Positions 35,792-48,009 of a stretch of DNA of 64,000 bases are shown piece after piece. The stretch's first letter is position 1, and the number at the start of each line of letters is the position of its first letter. Origin of the DNA: Artemia franciscana. Lineage: Eukaryota > Arthropoda > Branchiopoda > Anostraca > Artemiidae. Made by a program: the position numbers and the translations under genes. The notes beneath the pieces are model-generated. The model was given only the letters and a program-made list of their open reading frames with translations, ran no database searches and was not told the origin of the DNA. The stretch covers positions 42,426,082-42,490,081 of the forward strand of contig NC_088863.1 of the NCBI RefSeq assembly GCF_032884065.1. The letters run 5' to 3'.

Positions 35792-36391
35792 TAAAGAGAC
35801 AAATATGATCTAGTTCTCTGCTTTATTATTTTTTCCCTTGAATGAAGCATAGTCACTTGTCTAGCTTTTAATTGAGAACATCGTCCTTAGATTTTTGGGT
35901 GAGTGGCTGCCCTTTCTTTATTTGGGCTAATTGTTTTTTTCTTTGTATGTTATTTTATTCCACGTTCTTAGAAGCTATTGAATAATCACTGGAAAATATA
36001 AAATGGAATAATAAAATATATAAAATGGAATAATAACAATATAAATATGAATGTCTTGAAGCTTGAATCAGGGTTGCAGAATTACACAGCCAAAGAGCTA
36101 AATAAAAGTATAAGCAGTGTTTTGATAAACAAAAAACTGTTTAGTAAGAAAAAGTTCTCATTTGCATTTTATTTAGGAATGGGAAATATAATTAGTTGCA
36201 TCAGTAAACTGCATTAGTAAATTAGATTAATATTTAGTAAATTATATTAGTAAATTAGATTAATATATCAACTTAATAAATTAAATGAATAGTTTCCACA
36301 TAATAAAATACATTAGTAAATAATTAAATTAATTGCATTAATAAACTAACTGCAATAGAAAAATACTATTTTGAAAATAACATTATGTTTA
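35792..36391. other. Unassigned AT-rich sequence with ATTAGTAAATTAGATTA repeats
   Basis: 36195-36365 holds imperfect repeats of TTAGTAAATTAGATTAATA. Around 36000-36040 TATAAAATGGAATAATA occurs twice. No gene is seen. Confidence 0.55.
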
Positions 36392-38084
36392 TCAAACAGT
36401 TTGTGGTTAGGAGCGACCAGGCTCAATAGTAACCAAAACTCTAAAAAATGGAATTTTGATACCAATACCTACATCAAAAGAATCGCATTTTAATGCTGAT
36501 TTTAAATATATAAGTTTCATCAAGTTTAGTCTTACCCATCAAAAGTTACGAGCTTGAGAAAATGTGCATTATTTTAAAATATAGGAGAAAACGCCCCCTA
36601 GAAGTCATAGAATCTTAACGAAAATCACACCATCAGATTCAGTGTATCAGAGAACCCTACTGTAGAAGTTTCAAGCTCCTATCTACAAAAATGTGGAATT
36701 TTGTATTTTTTGCCAGAAGGCAGATCACGGATGCGTGTTTATTTGTTTTTTTGTTTGTTTTGTTTTCCCTCAGGAGTGATCGTATCGACCCAGTTGTTCT
36801 AGAAGGTTGCAAGAGGGCTCATTCTAACGGAAATGAAAAGTTCTAGTGCCCTTTTTAAGTGGCCAAAAAAATTGGAGGGCACCTAGGCCCCCTCCCACGC
36901 TAATTATTTTACCAAAGTCAACGGATCAAAATTCTGAGATAGCCATTTTATTCAACGGAGTAGAAAAATCTTATAACTATGTCTTTGGGGACGACTTACT
37001 CCACCACAGTCCCCATGGGAGGGGCAACAAATTACAAACTTTGACCAATGCTTACATATAGTAATGGTTATTTTGAAGTGTACAGGCGTTTTCAGGAGGA
37101 TTTTTTTGGTCGGGGGAGGGGTTGAGAAGAGGGGGATATGCTGGGGGAACTTTCCATCGATAATTTGTCATGGGGGAAGAAAATCTCCATGAAGGGAGCG
37201 CCAGATTTACTAGCATTATTTAAAAAACTATGAAAAAATAAATATGAAAAAGTTCTTTCAGCTGGAAGTAAGGAACAGCATTAAAACTTAAAACAAACAG
37301 AAATTATTACCCATTTGAGGGGCTCGCCTACTCCTAATACTTCGCTCTTTACGCTAAAGTATTTTTAGTAATTTCAACTATCTATTCTACGGCTTTTGTG
37401 ATTCTGGGGTCATTCTTAATGAATTGGGACAAAATTTAAGCTTTAGTGTAAAGAGCGAGGATCTGACAAGGGGGCGAACCCCCTCATATATGTAATAAAA
37501 ATATGAGAATACAAAAGTTCTTTACGTAAGCTAATTTATAAGTTACGTAAATCTTTTACTGATAAAAATATTCGTAAAAAATTAAAAGTTCTAGTTGCCT
37601 TTTTAATTAACCAAAAATTCGGAGGGCAATTAGGCTTCCTCCCCCGCTCTTTTTTTCTCAAAATAATTCGATCAAAATTATGAGAAAGCCATTGAGCCAA
37701 AAAAAAAAAATGCAAATTTTGTTTTAATTATTCCTCTGCGGAGAGCCATAATCAAAACATGCATTGATTCAAAAACGTTCAGAAATTAAATAAAAAAAAA
37801 CAAGTTTTTTTTAACTGAAAGTAAGGAGCGACATTAAAACTTAAAACGAACAGATATTACTTCGTATTCGAAAGAGGCTGCTTCCTCATCAACGCCCCGC
37901 TATTTACGCTAAAGTTTTTTACTGTTTTAAAAAGAAGAATTGAGAGACAGAGTCAAACTTTAGCGTAAAGAGTGGGGCTTTGATGAGGGAGCAGCCTCTT
38001 TCATATACGAAGTAATTTCTGTTCGTTTTAAGTTTTAATGTCGCTCCTTACTTTCAGTTAAAAAACTTTTTTTTTTTTATTTAA
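36392..38084 (+). mobile_element. HPF element, full length (1,693 bp)
   Basis: 5' TCAAACAGTTTGTGG to 3' TTTTATTTAA, with the terminal palindrome at 37806-38060. Flanking bases are A on the left (ATGTTTA) and T on the right (TCCCTAATATG), with no target-site duplication. It lacks part of the 5' mini-hairpin. The palindrome shares the subfamily variants ACTTCGTAT and GAGGCTGCTTCC/CTCATC in both arms. Closely related to 52560-54225 and 55782-57500. Non-coding. Confidence 0.9.
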
Positions 38085-39094
38085 TCCCTAATATGAGCCT
38101 GGTACCATTTAAAACTGGCGGAAGATCAAAACGAAAACTACACTTTTGGAATCGCTAAAAATTATTAAAATTGTTAAAACTAATTTTTTAAAAACTCGAA
38201 AAACGAAGTTTTTCAAAGAAAATTCAAGACCATATTCAACTTAATGATCAGCAAAAATCAAAACCTATAATAATCCAAGCTCATAACAACCAGAAATTGC
38301 TATTAAAGAAGCCAAAAACGAAATGAAATTAAAGAAAAAATCATAGCAAACAAACAAGCACAAATGAATTAAAAAAATATCAAGTTTAAAGCCTACTGCG
38401 TAATACGCGCTTTACTGAAAAAAAGTTATTTCACAATATTTTATTTTGTATTTATTACAACATTAAAAATAACGTGAAAATTACAGCGAAATAAAAAATT
38501 CAGCTGATGATTTTTCAGCAATTATTATCGTTATGTATCAAATATTCTGTTTTATTTTATGTAATTTTCAGTAAAGTGCCAATAACAGGGTAGGCTTTAT
38601 ATTTTCACAGTTACGGAAGGGGACAGAAGCCAAAACTCTTATTTGTAGTGATTTTTGTTCGTTTTAATCTTGATTTGCATATTCAATTTAAGTTTTATGT
38701 GGCGCTCCCAAGGTGTCAATAAAGTTAATAAAACTGTACACAAGGATAAAAAACCGTTTTCCTCGCATAATTTTGTTGACTTTATTGCTGTCAGAAAAAA
38801 AATTTGACCTTTTCTTTAAACTTTTTTGAGAAAGTCCACGATTTTCAGCCAATAACAAAAGACTTCTGTTGAATTTCAAATAAACCATACACAAATTAGT
38901 GTCCACATATATACTAGTAGATACTTGTTCAGATATTTTGCTTGGTAAAAGAAAAAGGCTTAGAAAAAAATATTTTCATCCATTTTTAAAAGAAATGACG
39001 AAAAAGATGGGTTTCTCAGCCTTACGTCTGATTATTTGCGTGAATGGGAAAAATTTATAGTTTGTTATTTCAGGAAAATATATATATATCAAAA
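38085..39094. other. Unassigned AT-rich sequence
   Basis: No gene or clear repeat is seen. A 72-codon minus-strand frame at 38688-38906 has no recognisable features. Confidence 0.45.
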
Positions 39095-40318
39095 CAAATT
39101 GATTCTTATGCGGATTTTAAATTAATAATTTTGTTATGTTTAGTTATACCCAGCAAAGTTTACGAGCCTGAGAAAATTTGCCTGATTTTCTAAAAAATGA
39201 AAAAAACCAAAATCCACATTATTAATGAAGATCCCACCATCAAATTCAGAATAGCAGAGAATTCTATTGTAGATGTTTCAAGCTCCTATCTGCAAAAATG
39301 TGAAATCTACCAAAATGTGTACTTTTTGCCAGAAGAAAGATTACGGATGCTTGTTTATTTGTTTTTTTTTTTTCCAGGGCTGATCGTATTGACTCAGTTG
39401 GCCTAGAATATCGGAAGAGGGCTTATTATAAAAAAAAGTTCTAGTAACCAAACAAGACCAAAACAATTGGAGGGCAGCTAGGCTACCTCCCACGCCATTA
39501 TTTTTCCCGAAATCGTCTGATCAAAATTTTGAGATTGCCATTTTGTTCAGCATAGTTGGAAGATCTAATAACTATGTTTTTGGAGATAAAATGAGCCTTA
39601 ATAGCCCCCGGGGAAAGGTCTTTAAGTTATAAAACTTGCCCATTGTTGGCGCATAGTAATTGTTTATTATTTGTATTTTGAAAAGTATGCATGCATTTTT
39701 CAGTTTTTGCCGGGGGGCCTTTGCAAGGGGAGAATTTTATATAATAAGGGAGTTTTCCGGGGAGGGTGAAATTTTCAGGGGAAATTGTGTACTTGGGGAA
39801 TTTGCCAGAATTCCTATAAGAAATTTCATTACATATCTTTCTTTCTGTTTACTGAATCAATTTTACGCGTGGATTTGTTAAGGGTAATTGTCCGGAGTAA
39901 ATTTTCACCTGGATTGTCCAGAGGATATTTCCATGGGGGGATTTCTACATGGAAGTGGAGCCAGATTCCCTGGTGTTATTTGAAAGACGACCAGAACTTA
40001 AATTTAAAAGAAAAACAGATTTTTTTAACTGAAAGTAATGAGCAATATTAAAACTTAAAACGAACAGAAATTATTACGTATACGAGAGAGATGGCCCCCT
40101 CTTCAACACCTCGCTCTATATGCTAAAGTTTGCATTTTTTTTTCTGATTCTTAAGAAACAAATCATGAAACACAAGGGTTAATTAGAAAAATATTTTTTT
40201 CTTAACGTTGAAAAACTTTAGCGTTAAGAGCGAGGTGTTGAAGAAGGGGCAATCCCTCTCTTATACGTAATAATTTCTGCTCGTTTAAAGGTTTTAATAT
40301 TGCTCCTTACTAACAGTG
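39095..40318 (+). mobile_element. Old HPF element
   Basis: Diverged copy without the 5' end, recognisable from CAAAGTTTACGAGCCTGAG through the GGAGGGCAGCTAGGC block to a palindrome at 40027-40318. The arms share the private variants GTATACGAGAGAG/CTCTCTTATAC and TTCAACACC/GGTGTTGAA. Confidence 0.75.
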
Positions 40319-40334
40319 CTTTTTACTTACTTAC

Positions 40335-40926
40335 TATGCTGAATAAAATAGCTATCTCAAAATTTTGATCCGTTGACTTTGGGAAAATAATTAGCGTGGG
40401 AGGGGGCCTAGGTGCCCTCCAATTTTTTTGGTCGCTTAAAAAGCGCACTAGAACTTTTCATTTCCAATAGAATGAGTCCTCTTGAAACATTCTAGGACCA
40501 CTGGGTGGATACGATCACCCCTGGAAAAAAAAACAACAAAACAACAAAAAACAAATGAACAAATAAACACACATCCGTGATCTGCCTTCTGGCAAAAAAT
40601 ACAAAATTCCACATTTTTGTAGATAGGAGCTTGGAACTTCTACAATAGGGTTCTCTGATACGCTGAATCTGATGGTGTAATTTTTGTTAAGATTGTATGA
40701 CATTTAGGGGGTGTTTCCCCCTATTTTCTAAAATAAGGCAAATTTTCTCAGGCTCGTAACTTTTGATGGGTAAAACTAAACTTGATGAAACTTGTATATT
40801 TAAAATCAGCATTAAAATGCAATTCTTTTGATGTTACTATTGGTATTAAAATTCCATTTTTTAGAGTTTTGGTTACTATTGAGCCGGGTCGCTCCCTATT
40901 ACAGTTCGTTACCACGAACTGTTTGA
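40335..40926 (-). mobile_element. HPF element, 5' part
   Basis: Minus-strand copy ending at TGTTTGA (40926), with the 5' mini-hairpin intact and the 3' half missing. It meets the older plus-strand copy tail to tail, forming a large inverted arrangement. Confidence 0.85.
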
Positions 40927-43300
40927 TTACGCTCTTTACCTCCATCAAAAATTTTATTGAAGTGATTTTTTTTTAGCAAAAAAACTTGTTAATCAATAGT
41001 TTCGTTGGAAAATAAATTATCCGTATTGTATTTTTTAACAGAAAGAAAATTAAAATAAAAAAGTACGAAATAAAAAGCATATCAGCTTTTACCCACATTT
41101 AGGCATATGATCTAAAGGACATAGATGTCACAACATGATGTTGTCATACTGACAACATATGTCATCAAAAGATCAGTATGCATTCCGAAATATCATTAGG
41201 ATCATGTTAAATATTAGGAACATGCTGCATATTATTAAGTAAAAATTTAATTGTTTTTGGTTTTAGGTATCCTAGGGCTATATCCAGGACTATCAGGTGG
41301 TGTCTCAAAAGCGACCATATTTGGAAAGACCACAAAATAGGAAATCTAATAATACTCCTTGTTTTATTTCCTTGAAAGGAGCCCTCAAGGCAGTATCCAG
41401 GGGGAGGGTTAGTGGGTTGGACCCCCACCCCCTCATATGTTTCTTCAATTCGTAAAAATGTAACAAAATGAATATAAACAATTTTTTATGCGTAGTTTTA
41501 GTTTTTATGTGTACGCGTCTTATGAAAGTCCTTTTGTACCCCCCCCCCAAAAAAAAAACAAAGTACGGCCCTGGGAGTTACCAAATAAAGGAATATGCAT
41601 CCCTGACCATCCTTCTTGCAAAATAAAAAAAAATCCGCATTTTCATTGATGGAGGATTAAGAACTGTGTCAAGGTTCTCAGCTATGCCGAATCGAAGTTG
41701 GAATTTTGATGAACATTTCCCCTTCCGCAGGAAAGTAATGCCTTAGTAGACCATCCTTCTTGCAAAAAAAAAAATCTAAAGTCTAAAGCGTCACTTTACT
41801 ATAGTAGGAAGAAAGTTCTACTTACATTTATCAAAACTTGTGAGCTCAAAGAGTTGTGCTGTGCTAGACTTGTGAGAGTAAACTGATTTTTAATTTTTTA
41901 AAATCAAAAAATAAACCACTTTCCCCATAATGATGATATTAGCATTATATTGAAAGTATTGACCTCTTTTATCGAAAACTATGAAGGAATTGATTATAAA
42001 AATTAGGTTAATATTATCAGATTATTTATAAGAAAAATTCAGGTTTCGCAGAATTCAAATTAACAAGTAAATTTGAATAGGAAATGTCATCTGAAGATAA
42101 GGTTTCCTATCTGAAATTAACTTTCATCATCGAATAAATTTATCAACAAAAGTGGATGAAATTGCTCCATCCTCTATGTTTTGAGCCAAGGACTTCTCAA
42201 GAAAAGTACACAAGATTCTGGCTTTTAAGTTTCTGGCTTGTTCTGAGGTTTACTGGCGTCAACAACTCCTACCAAAATTAGATATTGAATTTTAACCTGG
42301 TCGGAAGTAAAAGCTCGAATTACAGAAATGTCAAATTATGCCTCACGAAACGATTCAGTTCTCACGAACCGATTCACTATTCAAAACACCCGTCCATCCG
42401 AGACAAACTGGCTTAGATGAACGAGGAGAGACCTTGAATGTTAAGTTGAAGTAGCATAAGAGAATAGTTTCCTTTTGTGGACTCCCCCCCCTTCTGCAAC
42501 AGTGTTTGTATTTACTGGGTTTTGACTAGCCTAACCACCAGAATTATTAGAATACTCAATCTGTAAAAGGTATTATTTTCAAGCTCGTAAAAGCCTTTCC
42601 CAGGGAATAAAATATTCTCGGAATCAGATTTCAATTGGAGTCTAAGTCACCAGATAAAAAAATGGAAGAGAACTAAAAGATAAAAGACGTCGATGTTTTC
42701 AATCTTTTGAAAACCGCAATCTTGATTTCATACCAATATAAAAATCCAGTTGAATGAACTTAATTTTACAATTGAAGCTAAAAAAAAGCATTATGTGGAA
42801 TAACTTCTATTATCGGTAATAAAACACATTTAAAATGTTGGAGGAAAAATATGATTTAACTTTGGGAAAATTAGAATAGAATTAATTTTACAGCTTTTTC
42901 TGATTTTCCTAAGCAAATATATTTGTTCAGAAAAATTAACTTAATCAAACAAAAAATCCCCCTTGCACTTCCACCCGAAAGCCCCCATTGAAGGGGGAGA
43001 TCGAAGTTTCTATTTGGACGTATTTTCGGCTTTAAGTATTACGAATCCGACATCACATAATTAAATTCTACGTACCCCAATATCAACTTTTACCTTCACG
43101 TAACAGGGGGGGGGGAGCAAAGTACACAGATCATACTTTTCCAGATTCTAGTGACCAAAGAATCATTTTATATCAAATAAAGTACCGTATTACCAAATAT
43201 AAGTCCAAAAATCAGTTTTTTACTATTATTTCCACCTTTAAGGGCCTGTAATATGAGGGGTTGCTAAGCGTAACATGTTGAAAAACCACTTCTTTAATCG
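40927..43300. other. Unassigned sequence
   Basis: Apart from the possible MITE at 41386-41572, no gene or named repeat is recognised. ACCGTATTACCAAATATAAG near 43185 resembles the termini of some invertebrate DNA-transposon relics, but no partner end was found. Confidence 0.4.
41386..41572. mobile_element. Possible 187-bp MITE
   Basis: Left end CAAGGCAGTATCCAGGGGG and inverted right end CAGGGCCGTACTTTG are similar for about 10 of 15 positions and both lead into G-runs. The 8-bp flanks (GGAGCCCT, GGAGTTAC) match only partly. Confidence 0.3.
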
Positions 43301-44235
43301 AGAAAAAAAAAGTTCAGATGAAAAACTGTAGGGCAAACTGTTGCGACGGAAGCTGTATCTGAGCGACTTGCACCCGCTCGTGCAGTGGCATCGCACGATC
43401 TTCAGCAGGCCCTCTGGTGCTGGCTAAGCACCTGTTAAGTCTCATATTCCTTGAAGATGAGAGGCGCCAACTCTACTCCTTGAGCATTAGCAAATTGGAT
43501 TTGCCACTTCATTATTTGGAAATAGCACCTATAAAAGTGGTACTTTGCGACAGCCAAAATCAGCGGAAGCCGCTCTGCCTGAACAAAAGCATTTGCACTT
43601 TCAACCTGCTTTGTAAATGTTCAAACCCAAACATCCTTCAACGTCTTCTCATTACTTCTCTCCTCTGTCTATTCGGAGCAAAGCTTTCTCTCCAGCTTCG
43701 GCAATCCTGGTGGGTGGATTGTCATGAAGATCTTTTAAGGAACCATAAAAATCCCATCTTTAAGTGACAAGAAAACCAATACTGGTTTCCTTAAGCCGAG
43801 AAGTCTAAATGCTGTCTCATAGCCAGACATTGCGTGGTGAACGAGTAGATTTTCTGTTGCTTCGGTTCCTAGTTTGTTCTTGATATTTTTTATATCTTAC
43901 ACTCTCTGGTCATTTCTATGTTTGTCTGTCTGCATAAAGATACCATATGCATCAAGCTTCGCATGGTACAGCAGAAGTAGTAATAGGCCAGTATTATTCT
44001 CAATCAAAGTGATCGATGAAGTTTCAGTTCTAGGACATCGGCACCATCCTGATCATGTAAAACTTTGAATCCTGTATGTCGATGAAGTATTGTTTATTTT
44101 TGGGATTTATCAGGAATCCCGCACGAGACAAGACAAAGACAAATGGCAGAACAGATGAGGAATATATAATTTGAGCTATAAATTTGCACATAGGGGCAGA
44201 ATAATTGTACCTAACACACTTTGCATGCAGGCCCG
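43301..44235 (-). other. Possible extension of a degraded hAT/ZMYM1-like element
   Basis: Discontinuous minus-strand frames (such as FVQAERLPLILAVAKYHFYR near 43540-43610) lie downstream of the better block at 44236. They may be its remains, but no catalytic motif could be identified. The plus-strand frame at 43417-43767 overlaps and is probably a shadow. Confidence 0.25.
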
Positions 44236-44496
44236 CTACACTTTAGCCCCCTTTTGGAGTGTCTTGTATGTCCCATACATCAGTGCAAGTGCCCTATAAA
44301 TCAACAAACTTTCTGGTTGAAGTTGCTCTAATAAACAATTTATAATGACGAACATTTTTTTCATTGCTTGTAAAGTTGAGACAAAAGAGGCTGAGTTGAT
44401 TTTGTTCAGCAGTCCTTTTACTTCACACGCTGCCTCGCCGACGGAATTATCAGAGATTGTGGCTAACACAGCAACAATACATTCGAGTATTCCCTA
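44236..44496 (-). pseudogene. hAT transposase / ZMYM1-like fragment
   Basis: The minus-strand frame reads GILECIVAVLATISDNSVGE, then EVKGLLNKINSASFVSTLQA and IINCLLEQLQPESLLIYRAL. This is the spacing and wording of the central region of ZMYM1-like domesticated or hAT-family transposases (short acidic linker, 'GLLNKI.SF.FV..L..M..IL...N.LS..LQ...L.I..A..L'). It ends at a stop after KTLQKGAKV. Neither the zinc finger nor the C-terminal dimerisation region is present, so it is a fragment. TTTAG just upstream could be an acceptor. Confidence 0.45.
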
Positions 44497-44559
44497 AACC
44501 TTGGAAATAGAGTGGACTGCGTAAAACCAACAAGTCCAGAAGGTTAGCTGAAGGTGGCT

Positions 44560-44860
44560 GGTGTCTAATCCTCCTACCCCGAAAAACACCCTTTCACACA
44601 CGGGAAATACCCCGGGTAATACCCACCACGTAACTCCCTCCCCCCTTGGAAGAAATACCCCACTCCGTAAAAATAATCCCCGAGGATTATAAATGTCCCC
44701 CTGGAAAACACCCCTGAGGCAAATACCCACACCCCCGAGGAGAACACCCCACGTGGCAAAACATTCCCTTTGAAGTGTCCCTGAAAATACCCCCCCCCCA
44801 ATGGCTGGTTGGTCTAAAATCACTTTCGACTTATAATAAAAGGACTGGAACACTCAATTT
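44560..44860 (-). repeat. G-rich 'GGGGTATTT' degenerate minisatellite
   Basis: On the minus strand, blocks such as GGGGTATTT, GGGGTGTTYTCC and GGGTATTTGCC recur every 20-30 bases, with several GGGG runs. The end (GGCTGGTTGGTCT, then CGACTTATAA and AACACTCAA on the plus strand) recurs at 50075-50130, so both belong to one family. The two frames at 44494-44853 come from this skew. Confidence 0.6.
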
Positions 44861-44959
44861 TTTATATAATGAGTACCCTCCAAAGTTTTTGCGACCGTGA
44901 GCTGGAGGTGAAGATGAGGAATGGGCAGTCCCCCTCCTACACGGAAAAAAATTCTGCTA

Positions 44960-46215
44960 ATTTTATTGTTTGATGTTACCTCTTTCGTTTTTAATTTACA
45001 TTAACAGTCTTATTTATGGTCTTAATCCCCATGTGCACATTGTTCTTTCTGGTGACGATAGTAACTTTTCTATTTCTGCATTGGACCTGCCACCAGCCAA
45101 TTCCATAGCTTTAAGGTCACTTATATTTTATCAAGGTCTTTTTGATAAAATAAAAGATTGGTGCTGGTCAAATAGCACTGTTCTCAACAGCCGGAAGAGT
45201 AACATTGTACATTTCAGGACCCCTTATCGTATGAGAGACATACAAGGGACAATAACTCTGACATATGGGAACAATATTATACCGCAAGCTACTATGGTGA
45301 AATTTCTTGGTGTGTATGTTGACTGTTTTCTTTTTTTAAACCCCGTATAACTCATACCCATTCCTTCGTCCTCCGCCAGTCTTCAATGTTGCACCGGTTA
45401 ACTCATTTCTTCCCTCAGATGTTATGCTTTCTCTTTATTATGCTCTTATTTTTCCTTGACTTTCTTATCGCTGTTCTGTCTGGGGTGGTATTAATAAGTC
45501 TCTTCTATCATCACTTCAAATAGACCAAAATAGGCCAATGAAGGCTAATTTTCTTCTCCCTTGGCTATACCCTTCCTCTGGTCTTTATAATGATAATGGA
45601 ATAGTTCCGCTGGATCGTAATTTACGTAAAAGTAATCTTTATTGAGCCCGTTGTGATTTTCTAGGTATACTTCTACCGTCTCTGCTAGCTGGCCCGGCTA
45701 GGTACTCTCTTTTTTACGTAGGTCTTCTCGCAGATTTTTTTTTACCCGAACGATCGTCAAAAGCAGCTCAGAGGTCTCCAGTTTATCAATCCATCCTACT
45801 ATGGGACTCAATCTCTTCTGATGTCCCTCTATCTCTCTCTGCAAAATTGATTTCTCGGGGGGTTTACCCAAGTCCATTAATTTTTCTCACTCTTTTTTCT
45901 TCTTTTTATTATTATTATTTAGAACTCTATCCCAATTTATATGTATCTTTTCGCTTATTTTAAAATCATTTTCAGAAACTGTTAAAAATCTGTTAAAGTC
46001 TTTAAAAGTCTACTACTATCTATTAAAAGTCTTTGTATTATTCCAGTGTTTTATTATTGTATGTGTTTTAGTGTTTTATAAAAATGCAGTGTTCTACTAT
46101 TGTATTGTGTGTCCTACTACAAGCCAAGCTTCTTGGGCCAAGTAACCGTTTTACGTTTGTAATTGTTTTTTTTTTTTACTACCAATAAATGATTTAACGA
46201 TTGACTGATTTGGTA
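44960..46215 (+). mobile_element. Second non-LTR fragment (5'-truncated RT to 3' tail)
   Basis: Starts in the reverse-transcriptase palm: PLSFLIYINSL, then LSGDDSNFSIS where the family has YADD. After that come WCWSNSTVLNSRKSNIVHF and KFLGVYVD near 45300. Beyond a stop the frame resumes as LRQSSMLHRLTHF and further C-terminal sequence to about 45960. It ends with AATAAATGATTTAACGATTG and ACTGATT, a short tandem tail. The 29942-30020 stub shares this 3' end. 5' truncation and stops make it inactive. Confidence 0.85.
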
Positions 46216-47349
46216 CCTGGCTGTCTGATTGACTTCAAACTTTCAGAATCGACCAAAAATGTGCAAAAAAGGGAATATATTCTAAAAAAATAGTTTCCAA
46301 CCAAAACGGGTCAAAACCTATTTTATGTGTGTCTAAATGAAACTTTTAAGGATTTTTCTCTAGGCCAAGGTGACTTAATTTTTTGGGGTGGGAGGAGGGT
46401 GTTAGAAGATGTAAAAATTTTTTTTTTTCTGATTAGAATGAGCTTCACATCGGTACATACTTCGGTCAAAGTAATACGCAAATGCCCCCCCTCGCAAAAA
46501 AAAACAAACAAAACTGAGGGAAGAGCCCGCATAACTAGGGCACAAATCTTGCAAAATTTTTTCTGAACATATTAAAATTTGTATCTTTAAGTCTTTGGGC
46601 CAATAGGAGCCCAAAGTGGAAAAAAAAATCAAAACAAATAATGAATTGAGCCAAAAAATGGGCTCCAAAAAGGCCAAATAGCCTTTTTGTCAGATCGGCT
46701 TCCAACTTTCAGGGACCCCTCCCTTGGCCTACGGACGTAACAAGCTTTTGCAAGTGTAAAATTAGAAAATATTCCAGGTAATTTGTTTGATTCAGTTTAA
46801 AACAAGAAAATAAAAATCACCATTACGTCTTGTTTTGATTAGTGGAAGAATTAGATGAAAAAAAAAAAAAAAAATTCTAAACACATTTGCGTTGAGAGTG
46901 GTATCTGAGGAAATGACAGCCCCTCCACCTTCGGAGTGAATAAAAAATAAATTGAATTTTTAAAGAATTTTATTTGCATAAAAAACTATAATCTCCTTTT
47001 TTTAAATATTCAAGAATGATATAAAAAATAATTTTTATTTTATTTAAACTGAACAAATTATTTTGATTTTACAGTAGGGATTCCGCTGAAAAGGAGGGAT
47101 GAAATTACTCTCAATTAAAAGAAAAAGATCTTCATATAGAACTTAAAAAAAAAAAAAATCAAATTTAAGTTTATAGCCACAATTTTTCACTTGAAACAAA
47201 ATAGCAATGCTAAAGCTTGAAACAGCATAAATTGCCCTAGGTGTGAAGGGTCTGTCACAACCCTCAATTCCATATTTTTTTTTGCCTCTATTCAATTTCA
47301 GTTTGTGTCAATATTCGTAATGATATTTGCTATTAATTTATGTTTTTAT
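46216..47349. other. Unassigned sequence
   Basis: Contains a small inverted repeat (AAAAAGGCC/AGCCTTTTT near 46668-46690) and a poly-A run near 46859. No gene is seen. Confidence 0.4.
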
Positions 47350-47650
47350 AACACAAAAAATAACTCGTATTTTCTGATTTTTAATCCATGCAGAAAAGAA
47401 AAAAAAAACGAAAAAAAAAAAGTCATTATGTATCTTAAAGGACTAAGTTTCTTCCAGAATTTTCCAAACAAAGTCAAAAGACTTCCTGATTGGAATCGCG
47501 TTATGACTTTTAACTATTGTAAAATACTAATCCTTTTAGCAAGCTGAGTAAGTCTGAGGCTCATCCAAAATTTAATATTACATTGAAAGCCGCGCTAATA
47601 AAAGTCAGATTTCCAAAAGTGAAAACATACATTGAAAAAAATTTCAAACT
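47350..47650 (+). pseudogene. Exon-like duplicated block, copy 1
   Basis: Pairs with 48010-48380 at a displacement of about 653. After CCTTTTAG the frame from 47541 reads KLSKSEAHPKFNITLKAALI and continues KVRFPKVKTYIE, then runs on into unrelated sequence. Confidence 0.4.
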
Positions 47651-48009
47651 TTTTCCGATAATTTTTTTTATCTGATGTATTTTGGGATAAAAAGGCTGGG
47701 GTTGCTAGTTACCTTCCGATCACCTTCAACTCTTAAAAAAGCACTAGAACTTCCAATTTTCAATCGAATTAGCCCCCTCTGAAGTCTATCCAGTGGTTGC
47801 TTCCATATGAAGTGCCTCTGAAAAAAAAAACCCAACTAATTACAAAACATAGGACTAGTATGGGCTTTACTATAGGCAATGCAATAGCGTTGCCTCCGAT
47901 ATAGTCGAAAAGCCGATTCATCTACTTTATTTGGCCTGATGTGGTTATTACATTCTTAGTTATTAGTTGGAGTAATATTAAGTTTTAATAACTTGTTTTT
48001 TGCTTAATA

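Noticed and set aside
43417..43767. 116-codon plus-strand ORF
   Set aside because: No recognisable family. It overlaps a probable decayed minus-strand element, so it is likely a shadow.
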